A DNA stretch of 64,000 bases from NCBI GenBank assembly GCA_026214975.1, contig CM047806.1:84863599-84927598 (forward strand). Reading direction: 5' to 3'. This DNA comes from Gentiana macrophylla (Eukaryota; Streptophyta; Magnoliopsida; Gentianales; Gentianaceae). Both the position numbers and the translations under genes were made by a program. Position 1 is the first letter of the stretch, and each line of letters starts with the position of its first letter. This document shows, piece after piece, positions 37,600-48,079 of the stretch. Under the pieces are notes generated by a model. That model saw only the letters and a list, made by a program, of their open reading frames with translations, did not search any database and was not told the DNA's origin.

Positions 37600-40455
37600 T
37601 TAGATGTCAAACTCCTGCCTCAATAAAGACTTCAGATGAGAGATATCATCACTGGAATTTCCAGTGATAATAATGTCATCTACATAGACAATCAGAATAG
37701 TGACTCCTCCTGAGTGAGAGTGTTTATAAAATAAAGTATGGTCACTGTGGCCTTGTGAGTAGCCTCCCAGTTTCATGACCTTAGAGAATCTATCAAACCA
37801 TGCTCTAGGTGATTGTTTAAGTCCATACAAAGACTTATGCAATTTACAGACTTGGTTTTGTTTGACAATGAAGCCAGGTGGTGGTAGCATATATACTTCT
37901 TCCTTAAGGTCTCCATTCAAGAAAGCATTCTTTACATCCATTTGATGCAATGTCCAGTTATGGACAGCAGCAATGGATATAAGAATTCTGACTGTATTGA
38001 GCCTAGCAACAGGGGCAAAAGTTTCATTGTAGTCTATACCAAAGGTTTGGGTATAACCCTTTGCAACCAATCTAGCCTTGTGTCTATTAATGGTTCCATC
38101 AGGATTGTGTTTCACAGTGAACAACCATCTACATCCAACAGGTTTAACTCCTTTAGGCATGTCAACAAGGTCCCAAGTGTGGTTAGCTTCAAGAGCATGA
38201 AGCTCTTCCATGACTGTCTTTTTCCACAAGGGACAAATCAGTGCCTGTTGGATTGTTTTTGGTATATTCACTATGTCTATATTAGCAAGGTAAGACCTGT
38301 AGTGTGTGGACACTTTCCCATAGGACAAAAACCTGTCTATTGGGTGATTGGTACAGGCCCTAGAACTCTTTCTTAGAGCAATAGGTAAGTCTTCAGGAGA
38401 AGGAATAGGAGAGATATTACCAGTTTGCTCTAGATCAGTACTTTCAACTGTGGTTGTTTCAGTTTGCTCTAGATCAGGACTTTCCATAGCAGTAGGCTCA
38501 GTCATTTGGTTTGGTTGTTCTTCCTCTGATGCACATTGCTGAGTTTCCTGTAAAGACAAATTAATACCAGTATCTTGAGATGGATTAGTAGTGCTAAGAG
38601 TTTTTGAAGACTTCTTTTGTCTAGTATACACAATAATTCTTTTATCAGGCTCAGCAATACTCTTGTCAGACTGTGGTGGCTGTGTTTCTGGAATGAAATC
38701 AGGTGTAACAACAGGCAAACTACACTCATTGTTAAGGAAGTCATATTGTTCCAGGCTTGTGTTGGAGTCCTTGTTGTAGAAGGGTTGATCTTCAAAGAAG
38801 GTGACATCATAATAGATGTAAAACTTACTTGTTTTAGGATCAAAGCACTTAAAACCTTTTTGAGTAGAAGAATACCCTACAAAAACAGTTTTGACTGCTC
38901 TTGGTCCAATCTTACTCCTGTTTTGGGAGTGAATATGGACAAATGCAGTACACCCAAAGATTTTCAAAGGAATGTCAGTCACAAGCTTGGTATGAGGGTA
39001 GGACATTGTAAGAGTTTCAATGGGGGTTTTAAACTTTAAAATTCTGGAAGGCATCCTATTGATGAGGAAGGCTGCTGTGAGAACAGCTTCACCCCAATAG
39101 TGTGAGGGAACATTATAAGAAAATAGTAGGGTTCTGGTCACTTCTAAGAGGTGTCTATTCTTCCTCTCTGCCACACCATTCTGTTGTGGAGTGTTAGTGT
39201 AGAAGGTTTGATGGACAATCCCTTTTTCTGTGAGAAAAGGCCCTAGACAAGAATTCAGATATTCAGTTCCATTATCAGATCTGAGTATCTGAATCTTGGT
39301 TTGAAATTGTGTTTCAACCATTTTGTAAAACCTTTCAAAGATCTCACTCACATCTGATTTTTGTTTCATGAGATAGACCCAACACACTCTAGTGTGGTCA
39401 TCTATAAATGTCACAAACCATCTGTTATGAGTGAGATTGTGGTTTTTTGATGGTCCCCATACATCAGAGTGAATAAGATTAAAAGGAACAGATTCTTTAT
39501 AAGATACAGGTTTGTAAGGGTTTCTAGTGTGTTTAGAAATTTCACAAAACTCACACTTTACAATCTCAGAATTGATTCCAGAAAACATAGTAGGGTACAA
39601 TTTCTTAAGGTACACAAAATTAGGATGACCTAAACGAAGATGTAATATTTTGATATTATTACACTTGTCATCCACAGAAACACCTAAGCCCCTATCAGTC
39701 TGCCTTGAGTGGCCTTCAAAAAAGTACAGTCCCTTCATCTTCTTAGCACTGCCAATCTTCTCCAAAGATTCCAGCCCCTGAAACTCACAGTAATTTTCAG
39801 TAAAATTAGCAGCACATTTCTCTTCCTTACAAAACTGACTGACAGAGAATAGGTTGCAAGATAGTTTAGGAACATATAGAACATTGTTCAGAGTGATTTT
39901 ATCATTCAACTTAACAGTACCTGTTCCTTCCACTCTAGAACTAGTGCCATCAGCAATGGTAACAAAGTGTGGTTCATTAGTTTTAGAGTAGGAATTAAAC
40001 AACAAGAAATCACCTGTCATATGGCTAGAAGCACCTGAGTCAATAATCCAGGTATTCTTACCATTTTGAGCCGCTGCACCAGTGGAGGAATCAGTTGGTT
40101 TCATCCTTTTGTCCAACAGGTGGTTTAGAGCATCCATTTGCTCCTTAGAGAAGAGATTAGTCTGACCACCATCAGTTGCACCATACCCCTGTTTTTGCTC
40201 TGTCCAGTTTCCATTTCTCCTTGAGTTTGGATTTTTCTGTAGATGTGGTGGTTTCCTATGAAGATTCCAGCAGGTATCTTTGGTGTGACCCCTCTTTTTG
40301 CAGATATCACAGAGCAGATTACTTTTCTGGTCATTTTTCTTGACATAGCCCTTACTTATGAAATTTGTTTCCAAGAAGAAAGATTGAGAGCGATTGCTCT
40401 CCTTCTGGAGTAGGCAGCAGGCCTTGAGATGTAGGTATGGTTCCTCCCATAACAC
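37600..40455 (-). CDS. Element Y copia polyprotein: zinc knuckle, protease, integrase, most of RT
   Basis: 951 open codons. In order: CCHC zinc knuckle [14 protein letters not shown] (residues 49-62) from the gag end; aspartic protease [14 protein letters not shown] (about 135-148) with an intact DSG; integrase zinc-binding region HLRLGHPNF ... CEFC and core with [18 protein letters not shown] and [15 protein letters not shown]; a long acidic linker; RT with [51 protein letters not shown] and an intact [11 protein letters not shown] near the end. Codon 952 is TAA (37600-37602) where EFDIKDLG is expected, so the enzyme would lack its thumb and RNase H. The annotated left end of the frame is not a true start: it lies inside gag. 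It acts in virus-like particles with gag, which this copy cannot supply. Confidence 0.92.
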   Translation of the reverse strand: MLWEEPYLHLKACCLLQKESNRSQSFFLETNFISKGYVKKNDQKSNLLCDICKKRGHTKDTCWNLHRKPPHLQKNPNSRRNGNWTEQKQGYGATDGGQTNLFSKEQMDALNHLLDKRMKPTDSSTGAAAQNGKNTWIIDSGASSHMTGDFLLFNSYSKTNEPHFVTIADGTSSRVEGTGTVKLNDKITLNNVLYVPKLSCNLFSVSQFCKEEKCAANFTENYCEFQGLESLEKIGSAKKMKGLYFFEGHSRQTDRGLGVSVDDKCNNIKILHLRLGHPNFVYLKKLYPTMFSGINSEIVKCEFCEISKHTRNPYKPVSYKESVPFNLIHSDVWGPSKNHNLTHNRWFVTFIDDHTRVCWVYLMKQKSDVSEIFERFYKMVETQFQTKIQILRSDNGTEYLNSCLGPFLTEKGIVHQTFYTNTPQQNGVAERKNRHLLEVTRTLLFSYNVPSHYWGEAVLTAAFLINRMPSRILKFKTPIETLTMSYPHTKLVTDIPLKIFGCTAFVHIHSQNRSKIGPRAVKTVFVGYSSTQKGFKCFDPKTSKFYIYYDVTFFEDQPFYNKDSNTSLEQYDFLNNECSLPVVTPDFIPETQPPQSDKSIAEPDKRIIVYTRQKKSSKTLSTTNPSQDTGINLSLQETQQCASEEEQPNQMTEPTAMESPDLEQTETTTVESTDLEQTGNISPIPSPEDLPIALRKSSRACTNHPIDRFLSYGKVSTHYRSYLANIDIVNIPKTIQQALICPLWKKTVMEELHALEANHTWDLVDMPKGVKPVGCRWLFTVKHNPDGTINRHKARLVAKGYTQTFGIDYNETFAPVARLNTVRILISIAAVHNWTLHQMDVKNAFLNGDLKEEVYMLPPPGFIVKQNQVCKLHKSLYGLKQSPRAWFDRFSKVMKLGGYSQGHSDHTLFYKHSHSGGVTILIVYVDDIIITGNSSDDISHLKSLLRQEFDI

Positions 40456-41127
40456 CCTTTCTGCTTTCTTCTTTTCTTATAGTAGCAAAAGCCTCGGGAA
40501 GGGTAGGTATTGGAACTTGTGCCAAAATCCTTTCTCTGGCAGCATCATAAATGGGGTTGAGTCCATACAGGAAATCAAACACCCTGTCCTTATCAATAAG
40601 TTTTTGAAAGCAATAGGTATCGCATTACATCCCCATTCAGTGATGGTAAGGTGATCATATTCTTGCCATAATTTTTGAGGCGGTTGTAATATCCGGTGAC
40701 ATCCATTGATCCTTGTTTAATCTCTTTCAGGTGGTTCTAATCCCAAAAGCCTGAGCAAAATTTCCACGATCCGAGTAGGTTTGATGATCCTATCCCATAT
40801 ATCCTTTGCAAATTTTGCATACATATGAACTGGCCTATTTCATCGATCATAGAGTTAATAAGCCAAGAACTTATGGTTGCATTTTTCTGTCTCCCAAGTG
40901 TAGTAGGCATCGGATTCCTCATCTTGGGGTTTTTGGTATACCGGTGAGGTAGCCCAACTTTCCTCTACCGAGTGATGTACATACTGATTTGCTTGAGCCC
41001 ATTGTAGGTAGTTAGCTCCATGCCCGAGCTTCTTTGTAGTAATCTGAATGGCAGGATTTTCAAATCCTCCTATAGAAAGCGACACAGTCTTTTCTGAGTT
41101 TCCAGAAATTGTACTGGATTCAGTCAT
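40456..41127 (-). pseudogene. Element Y gag, broken
   Basis: ATG at 41125-41127 opens a copia gag (MTESSTISGNSEKTVSLS, GANYLQWAQA) that stops after 90 codons at 40855-40857. Later gag pieces lie in other frames ([52 protein letters not shown] at 40352-40582). Thus several frameshifts hit gag while pol next to it stayed open. Confidence 0.85.
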
Positions 41128-41205
41128 CTTGAGAAAGATAAGATTTTTGAATAAGAAAAGAGAGACGAAGAAGAAGAAAATGAAACGGCAGGCTGAATTT
41201 TTCAG

Positions 41206-41218
41206 CTCTCTGATACCA
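41206..41218 (-). other. Primer-binding site of element Y
   Basis: CTCTCTGATACCA, reverse complement of an initiator Met-tRNA PBS, abutting the 5' LTR. Confidence 0.9.
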
Positions 41219-41512
41219 TGTAGAAACTTAGAAGAGAGAATAGAAATGAAGAAAACAAGTTTTGTTCTTGTTATTCCATCAAAAGAGAGATACAATTTGT
41301 TAAATAGGAGATTACAATGGTAGTAATCAGACAAGCTAATAAATGTGGATGGCTAATAAATGTGTTTAGGAGAACCTAGGAGACTCTTGTCATAACCACT
41401 TAGATGCTTTATATAACAGCATCATTTAAGTGTTACACGATTATTAAGAATACATCTGTGATAATTAGAACAACTAATATGATAATTATAATAACTAATA
41501 TATCAACTAATA
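41219..41512 (-). repeat. 5' LTR of element Y
   Basis: 294 bp, collinear with 36429-36722, six substitutions and no indels noticed. Confidence 0.95.
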
Positions 41513-41582
41513 CCTAACACATTAATCTTTAGACACCTATTAGTAAAGATTTCTAACTACAAACGATGTTTTTGAGCGAAAC

Positions 41583-41634
41583 CAACACTGTTGGACTTCG
41601 ACAAACCATCACGTAAACCTTCTCGATCAAACTT
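41583..41634 (+). pseudogene. Stray copy of the bHLH exon 1 / intron 1 junction
   Basis: CAACACTGTTGGACTTCGAC through the GTAAACC donor and TTCTCGATCAAACTT repeats 34735-34789 almost exactly, about 6.8 kb away (1.7 kb if element Y is removed). The last exon base before GT is C instead of G. It is embedded between hAT-like and copia sequence. Confidence 0.8.
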
Positions 41635-41640
41635 TTGTTT

Positions 41641-42440
41641 CTTGACTAGGAATAACAAACCCTTCGGGTTGTTCCATAAATATTTCTTCTTTCAACTTAC
41701 TAGTTAAGAAAGCTATTTTCACATCCATTTGATGGATTTCCAAGTTAAACAGTACAGCTATGGAGATCAGAATTCGTTTAGACGCAATTCTCGTAGCTGG
41801 TGAGTTGGTGGCCTTCTTTTTGTCTGTATCCTTTGGCTACTAACTTAGCCTTGTATTTATCAATAGATCCATTAGTATTCAACTTCTTCTTGAAAATCCA
41901 CTTACATCCAAGTGGTTTGTCTCTGGGTGTAAGATCAACCAACTCCCAACTTCGATTTTGCAAGATGAATTCAATTTTATTGTTAATATCCTCTTTCCAA
42001 AATGGCGCTTCTAGAACGGACATAACCTCAACATATGTCCTTGGATCATTCTCTACCATGTAGGTAAGAAAATCAGAACCAAATGATGTAGATTGTCCTC
42101 CTACTTCTGCGAAGTTCCTCTATTTCCTGATGATCATTTGATTCATCATTTGATATTTCATCATAATTTCTTTTAGAACTTGAACTTCATTTTTCGTGTC
42201 TTTGCTAAGAAAGATATCCTCAATAACTACAACTTTTCTTGACTCGGTAATTGTATTTCAATGATCATCAAGAATGTCTTATTTATGAACCAGAAATCGA
42301 TAGGCGCTACTGTTATTCGTGTATCCAAAAAAGATGCAATAAATTGTTTTAGGCTCTATTTTAACTTGTATAGATTTTTCTACCTTAGTTCACCCCCACA
42401 CTTTTAGAAATTTGTAGTTAGGCCTGTGACCCTTCCACGA
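41641..42440 (-). pseudogene. Copia fragment: integrase C-terminus to RT start
   Basis: Minus reading gives VKIEPKTIYCIFFGYTNNSS, AYRFLVHK, VVVIEDIFLSKD, then ENDPRTYVEVMSVLEAPFWK, CKWIFKKKLNTNGSIDKYKA and KLVAKGYRQKEG followed by DVKIAFLTSKL-like RT sequence. Stops are scattered. With 35880-36226 it forms one old minus-strand copia, missing the RT centre, with element Y between the halves. Confidence 0.78.
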
Positions 42441-43046
42441 TTCATAATGGGGTTCGGTCAAGCCAAGCCCAAAACTATTAATACTACGGTCAGGACAAGC
42501 CAAGCCCGAACTTGAACCGAGGTTGGGCTGAGCCAAGCCGGATAGCGGTGGCACGTGTATTTCTGAACCAAGAAGGATTTACGTCCTCCCTCGTCCCAAA
42601 AATTCACTTGCCCCTTGGGGCTTGCCTCTAAGTGTCACACTACTTACATAGTACTTCCACTTGAGCCATTATGTGTATGTGGGACAAAGGAAACCATTTC
42701 CTTTACTAACAACCACATATTATACTCTACCTTTAGACATTAATTTCTCACTAACCTGATATCGAAATCTAGTGATTCAAAATCATAACACCAACTACTA
42801 TCTTAGTAAGTTTCCAAAATTGTTTTTAACTTTCGGTCACTCATACCGTAACTTATTCAAATGGAGGTACAAGTGGATTGTTCGCCACTTGGTTCCAAGC
42901 TCAATTTTAACTAAAAACTCCAACAGAATCAAGATTCTCCTTCCTTCTTTCTTCTTGTGTGTCCATTAATTATCAATTTCCAGTGATTATATTTCGGGGT
43001 GGTTGTCTATCATCAATTTACACATGTTCAATCAATGAATCCTTTT
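42441..43046. other. Intergenic, nothing recognised
   Basis: Contains imperfect repeats of GCCAAGCC (42470-42540) but no gene. Confidence 0.5.
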
Positions 43047-43226
43047 TGAAAGGGATTGATTTTCCCGTATGTTTTCATTGATGTGATTCCACTATATATG
43101 TACAATTACAATATTCGTATTCACTGTACAGAATATATGGTAATAAATACATGATGCTATAATAAAGATAAATCTACAAAGATTAATTGAGAATTATTCA
43201 CGAGAATATTGGGAGATATGCTAACA
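43047..43226 (-). repeat. 3' LTR of element V
   Basis: TGAAAGGGATTG to GATATGCTAACA, with a TATATATGTAC box. PPT follows at 43227-43237. Confidence 0.92.
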
Positions 43227-43237
43227 CTCTCCCAGAT

Positions 43238-43997
43238 TGAAGCGGGAGGTTCATGGACGCCGAGGCTGGAGCGAAAGTCATCAAAGAAATGCAGCGGTAG
43301 GCCCTTGGTAAAAATGTCGCAAGTTGATGGCGAGAAGGAATATGTAGTACACGAACTTGACCACGGCGACCTTTTCACGGACAAAGTGAATGTCCATCTC
43401 AATATGTTTGGTTCGTTGATGTTGGGCGGGTTTACGGATAGATAGACAAAGACCGACATTATCGCGATGAAACAAGTGTGGCTTTATGGACGAGCGGTGT
43501 AATTCCAACAATAAGTTTCGAAGCCAACATGATTCCGATACTACATTTGCAACCCCTCGATATTCAGCCTCGGCACTGGAGCGAGATAATATCGGTTGGC
43601 GTTTAGAAGACCAGGAAATGAGATTATAGCAGAGGAAAACACAATAACCGGACGTGGAACGACGGGTGTCTGGACATCCACCCCAATCAGCATCAGTGTA
43701 GGAGATGAGTCCGGTGAGAGAGGATGGGTAAAGGTGTAAGCCATAGTGGATAGTGCCTTTAATGTAACGGAGAATGCGTTTTAGAGTGGCCATATGTGTG
43801 TCGGTGGGGGCATGCATATGAAGGCAAATTTGTTGGACGGCATAGGTGATATCCGGTCTTGTGAATGTAAGGTACTGTAGAGCGCCGGCTAAACTTCTGT
43901 AATGGGTGGGGTCAGCATATGCCGGGCCGATGGTGGAACTAAGCTTGGACTGAGTGTCAACCGGAGTGAGGGTGGGCTTACATGAGGACATGCCGGC
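43238..43997 (-). pseudogene. Element V connection domain and RNase H
   Basis: 43281-43991 reads [59 protein letters not shown] and HQRTKHIEMDIHFVREKVA, a nearly full RNase H. A frameshift then moves the tail (CDIFTKGLPLHFFDDFRSSL) to another frame, ending at the PPT. A stop separates it from RT (44000 region). Confidence 0.88.
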
Positions 43998-44845
43998 TCA
44001 ATCAAGAATATCTTCAGCATAGCGACTTTGACATAAAAAGAGACCGCCTTTGTGACGCGTAACAGAAATCCCCAAAAAATAGCTAAGAGGACCAAGGTCC
44101 TTCATGGCAAATTCTGATGCAAGGAGGGACATGATGGTTGTGCGAAGCCTGTCAGAGGAGGTGGTGAGTATGATGTCGTCAACGTATAAGAGAATGTATG
44201 CCAGGTCTGTTCCTTTGCGATAGATAAATAACGAGTGATCAGATTTGCTGTGTAGAAAGCCAATGGTCGAGACAAAATCTGCAAAACATTGATACCAAGC
44301 ACGAGGGCTTGTTTGAGACCGTAGAAAGATTTCTTTAACCGACAAACATAGTCTGGATGAGCGGAGTCGCGGAACCCCAGTGGCTGATGCATATAAACGG
44401 TCTCATGTAAGTCGCCTTGAATGAATGCATTTTTAACATCGAGCTGATGGATGTGCCATGATTTGGACAAGGCAATGCTAAGCACGGCTCGAATTGTTGT
44501 GGGCTTGACAACCGGGCTGAATGTTTCATCACAATCCACGCCAACCTGTTGAGACCTGCCATCACCGACAAAACGAGCTTTGTATCGCTCGAAAGAACCG
44601 TCAGATTTCTTTTTGTGTCGAAAAATCCACATCGATCTAATAATATTCGTATTAGACGGATGGGGCACTAAGTCCCACGTCTTATTTTCAATTAGAGCAT
44701 TATATTCGTCAAGCATGGCGGCTTTCCAATTTGGGTTGGAGAGGGCAAGGGTCGGGTTGCGAGGGAGGGGGGACGGGGTGGTGGAGGTGGTAAGGTTATA
44801 AGGGTTTTTCGGTTTGAATATGCCGTGCATTGCTCGGGTTGTCAT
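43998..44845 (-). pseudogene. Element V reverse transcriptase
   Basis: 44102-44845 gives NWKAAMLDEYNALIENKTWD, KARFVGDGRSQQVGVDCDET, HQLDVKNAFIQGDLHETVYM and FYGLKQA. A frameshift near 44310 continues as SPRAWYQCFADFVSTIGF with an intact YILLYVDDIILTT box and DLGPLSYFLGISVTRHKGGL. The usual VAKG motif reads VGDG, so the fingers region is altered. Confidence 0.9.
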
Positions 44846-46638
44846 TGTGCGGGAAGGTGTTGTAGTGGTTGGGTTGAGAGAAGGAATATGTGTGTGGGTG
44901 GGGGAGTTTGGGTTGGGCCGGTTGGGGAATTTGGAGGGGAAGTAGGCGGGGAAGGGGAGGGAGCAGGCATAGGCGAGTTGGGAGGTGGGTTTTCTGGGAC
45001 GGGCTGATTTAAGGAGATGGGGGCTAGGCCGGTGTCTGGGTTTTGAAGATTTTGGAGCAGCAGAGGGTGGATAGGAGTATTGAGAAAATTGTAGGAAGAG
45101 GGGGATGGTTGGTGAAGTTGGGCAAATGGGAATTTAGACTCGTCGAAAGTAACGTGACGAGAGATGATGATTTTTCGAGAGGAGAAATCATAGCATTTGT
45201 AGCCTCGATGATTAGGAGGTAAACCAAGAAAAACGCACGGTGTGGATCGTGGTTGGAGTTTATTGATAGTAGGGGACGGATGGAGTGGGTAGGACAAACA
45301 CCCGAAAATACGGAGGTGGTCGTAGGTCGGGAGCCGGTGGTAGAGAATTTGTGTGGGTGATTTATTGTGGAGAGATTTATGGGGAATGATATTTAGAAGG
45401 TAGGTGGCCATGGAGAGGGCATGGTGCCAAAAGGAATTTGGGAGAGAGGCATGGATTAAGAGTGTACGAATTAAATTATTTATGGTACGAATTTTTCGTT
45501 CGGCTTTGCCGTTTTGTGGAGAAGTGTGTGGACAGGAAAATCGAAAGATGAGACCGTGAGAGTCGCAGAAGGATTTAAATTGAGAATTGTCAAATTCGCG
45601 ACCATTATCACATTGCAATTGTTTGATTTGTGAGTGAAACTGAGTTTTAATGGTGTTGCTTAAATTAGTGAAAGTAGTAAACACGTGAGATTTGTGACCA
45701 ATTGGGAAAGTCCACAGAAAATCAGAATAATCATCCAAAAATAACACATAATAACGGTGTCCAGCAGTACTTAAAATAGGCGACGTCCACAAGTCGCTAT
45801 GTATAATATCAAAAGGAAGTAAAGTATTATTATTGGAAGACATGAAAGGGAGCTTAATCTGTTTGCCGAGAGCACAAGTATCACAAAATGAATTTGAGAA
45901 AGGTGAGCAAGCAATAAATTTATTTTGACGTAATGAATTTAAAACTGCTGTGCCGGGATGGCCCAGCCGATTATGCCATAAGGAGGGAGAGACGGTGACC
46001 AACGTTGCCGGAGAGGAGAGTGAATGACTGGTGGAGGGAGTAAGGGGATAAAGGTCTCCAGTGCTATTACATCTCAGTAGCACCGTTTTCGTCGGTAAAG
46101 CCTTCACAGAAAAACCAAACGGGTCAAACTCAATAGAAACATTATTATCGGTAGTAAAGCGACGAACATAAATTAAATTTTTAATGAGATGGGGAGCATG
46201 TAGGACGTTTCGTAATTGTAGGGGAGGGTGGGGAGAGGGAAGAGAGGTATGTCCGAGACCTTTAATCGGAATGCTCTGACCACCGCCGACGATTATTTTA
46301 CGATCTAAGTTGCTCGTATTGAAATAAGACGAGAGATTACCTGACTGTGCCGTCATATGCGAGGTCGCCCCAGAGTCAAAATACCAATTTTCGTCAGGTG
46401 AGTGGAGAGTCATAGTATGAATTGCGGCTTCGATGTCTGTTGGTATAGACTCGGGAGGAGAAGCTTCGTTGGGGGCCTGAACATGGAAAGCATGTTGGGG
46501 CCGGCTGCCCAATATGCCGGGCTGACTACTCAGTGGACGGGACCAGGAAGACGTCGGGTAGGGGCAGGGAGGCATTGCCCATGGTCCCCACGCAGCCCAA
46601 GGAGGATAAGCAGAGGGAAAAGCGCTCCATGGTGACAC
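44842..46638 (-). pseudogene. Element V protease and integrase
   Basis: 598 open codons. Protease WYFDSGATSHMT (DSG intact) near residue 86; integrase HHCC region HNRLGHPGTAVLNSL ... FCDTCALGK; core DIIHSDLWTSP, QCDNGREFDNSQF and TSPQNGKAERKIRTI, so D, D and E are all present; C-terminus FLGLPPNHRGYKCYDFSS and HVTFDESKFPF; then a Pro/Ser-rich linker. It ends by frameshift near 44845, directly before RT. No CCHC zinc knuckle was seen before the protease. Confidence 0.9.
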
Positions 46639-46641
46639 CGG

Positions 46642-47498
46642 CTACCATGGACGGGGAGCTTGACTCGGCTGGTATTGCTGCACGTTGCTTCGATCACCTC
46701 GGCCTCGGCTGGAATTCCGGCTATCACGTCCACCGCGGTTGCTATTACTGCGTTGGCCAGAGGTTGGACGGTTGGAATTTCCTTTGACGGAACCGGACCC
46801 TCTGTTATCGGACTGAGAATGTCCGCCATGACTGAGAAGTGCAGATTCAGCTCCAACATTTGCAGCAGCAGTACGCTTGGCCTTTCTTGTTTCCTCGAGA
46901 ATCAATTTGGACCGGGCATCGTAGAATAACGGGAGTGGGCTGCTCTGTTGAAGGATGGTGGCGACACCATCATAGTTTTCGTTAAGTCCGGCGATTAGCT
47001 GCAAGACGAGGCGATCGTTTGTCACCGGTGCCCCGACATTGGCAAGTTGATCGGAGATGTTCTTTAACTCTTGACAGTAGGCAGAGACGTTTGGAAAATC
47101 ATCCAACTTTACATCCTTGAACTGATTTTCCAAGCAGAGCCCTTTGATTCTTATTATCCTGAAACAAGCTTTCCAATCGGGCCCAAGTTTTCGGGCGGTG
47201 GCATTGGGTTCGATCACGGTATGGAGTAGATCATTGGAGATCGTTCCAGACATCGAGAACCACAACATCCAACCTAGACCATAATTCGGTGTCAACTTGG
47301 TGGCTTTTTTCGTGGACTTGCTTGTGGATTTTGTGGAAGGGATGATATGATCCAGGACTTGATAGACACGGACAGTGAATTTTGAATAACTCGGCCCATC
47401 TTTGCATACTGAACCTTTTCCATTTCGAGGGTGATTGGAATAGCGTTCTTGATATTATTGATTGATGAGAGTGGATGGAATTTTGTGTTCTCTGCCAT
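46642..47498 (-). pseudogene. Element V gag
   Basis: ATG at 47496-47498 (MAENTKFHPLSSINNIKNAI) starts gag, which shifts frame near 47295 and continues TARKLGPDWKACFRIIRIK, FKDVKLDDFPNVSAYCQELK, LVLQLIAGLNENYDGVATIL and a Gly/Arg/Ser-rich tail. A single in-frame stop (46642-46644) separates it from the protease frame. Confidence 0.87.
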
Positions 47499-47592
47499 GG
47501 AAGCCGACAAGAGAAGAGAGAGATGGTAGACGAGTTTTAAGGAAGAAGAAGGAGAAATTAGCACAGGGGAGGAAGGTACATCTCTGATACCA

Positions 47593-47770
47593 TGAAAGGG
47601 ATTGATTTTCCCGTATGTTTTCATTGATGTGATTCCACTATATATGTACAATTACAATATTCGTATTCACTGTACAGAATATATGGTAATAAATACATGA
47701 TGCTATAATAAAGATAAATCTACAACATTAATTGAGAATTATTCACAGAATATTGGGAGATATGCTAACA
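47593..47770 (-). repeat. 5' LTR of element V, with PBS at 47581-47592
   Basis: 178 bp, same sequence as 43047-43226 apart from a few indel/substitution sites near CTACAA and TTCAC. PBS TCTCTGATACCA abuts it. Confidence 0.92.
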
Positions 47771-47932
47771 CTTTTAAAAAGGGAAATCTAACATATGAGA
47801 TATTATATTCTTGCAATTAAAGAGTGTATCATTTCAACTTTAAATTCTATGGCTTATGTAGAATCAAAACACAGCTATTCCATTACAATAATAATAATAA
47901 TAATCAAACGACAAAAAAATTTCATGTACTTA

Positions 47933-47999
<67 letters not shown>

Positions 48000-48079
48000 T
48001 ATTGTAATTGAAAATCATCAAATATTTTCCATTGAATTATCTTGTAAGTACAATTAGATTTATATAGGAACACACAAAC
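47771..48079. other. AT-rich spacer with (TA)n at 47937-47996
   Basis: No gene. Together with the left flank at 43046 it forms the pre-insertion site of element V. Confidence 0.8.

Larger units (their letters stand above)
36429..41512 (-). mobile_element. Element Y: complete, recently inserted Ty1/copia
   Basis: 5,084 bp, LTRs 36429-36722 and 41219-41512 (294 bp each), exact target duplication CCTAA (36424-36428 and 41513-41517), PBS 41206-41218 and PPT 36723-36734. The LTRs differ at six positions by my reading (about 98% identical). Pol is open for 951 codons and then continues in the same frame through three nonsense codons. Gag is broken. It sits in older copia and hAT-like sequence. Confidence 0.95.
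43047..47770 (-). mobile_element. Element V: complete Ty1/copia with very short LTRs
   Basis: 4,724 bp. LTRs are only 180 and 178 bp (43047-43226, 47593-47770) and differ by small indels. The target duplication CTTTT is exact (43042-43046 and 47771-47775). PBS at 47581-47592 (TCTCTGATACCA), PPT beside 43226 (CTCTCCCAGAT). Gag and pol are all present, but with frameshifts and stops. Short LTRs and the protein style fit the Ale/Retrofit lineage; this is inference. Confidence 0.93.

Noticed and set aside
37942..39039. Plus-strand frames of 60-144 codons inside element Y
   Set aside because: Antisense shadows of the 951-codon pol frame.
36231..41640. Complete hAT element surrounding element Y
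   Set aside because: A left end is visible at 36231, but no matching right end or 8-bp duplication was found in 41518-41640.
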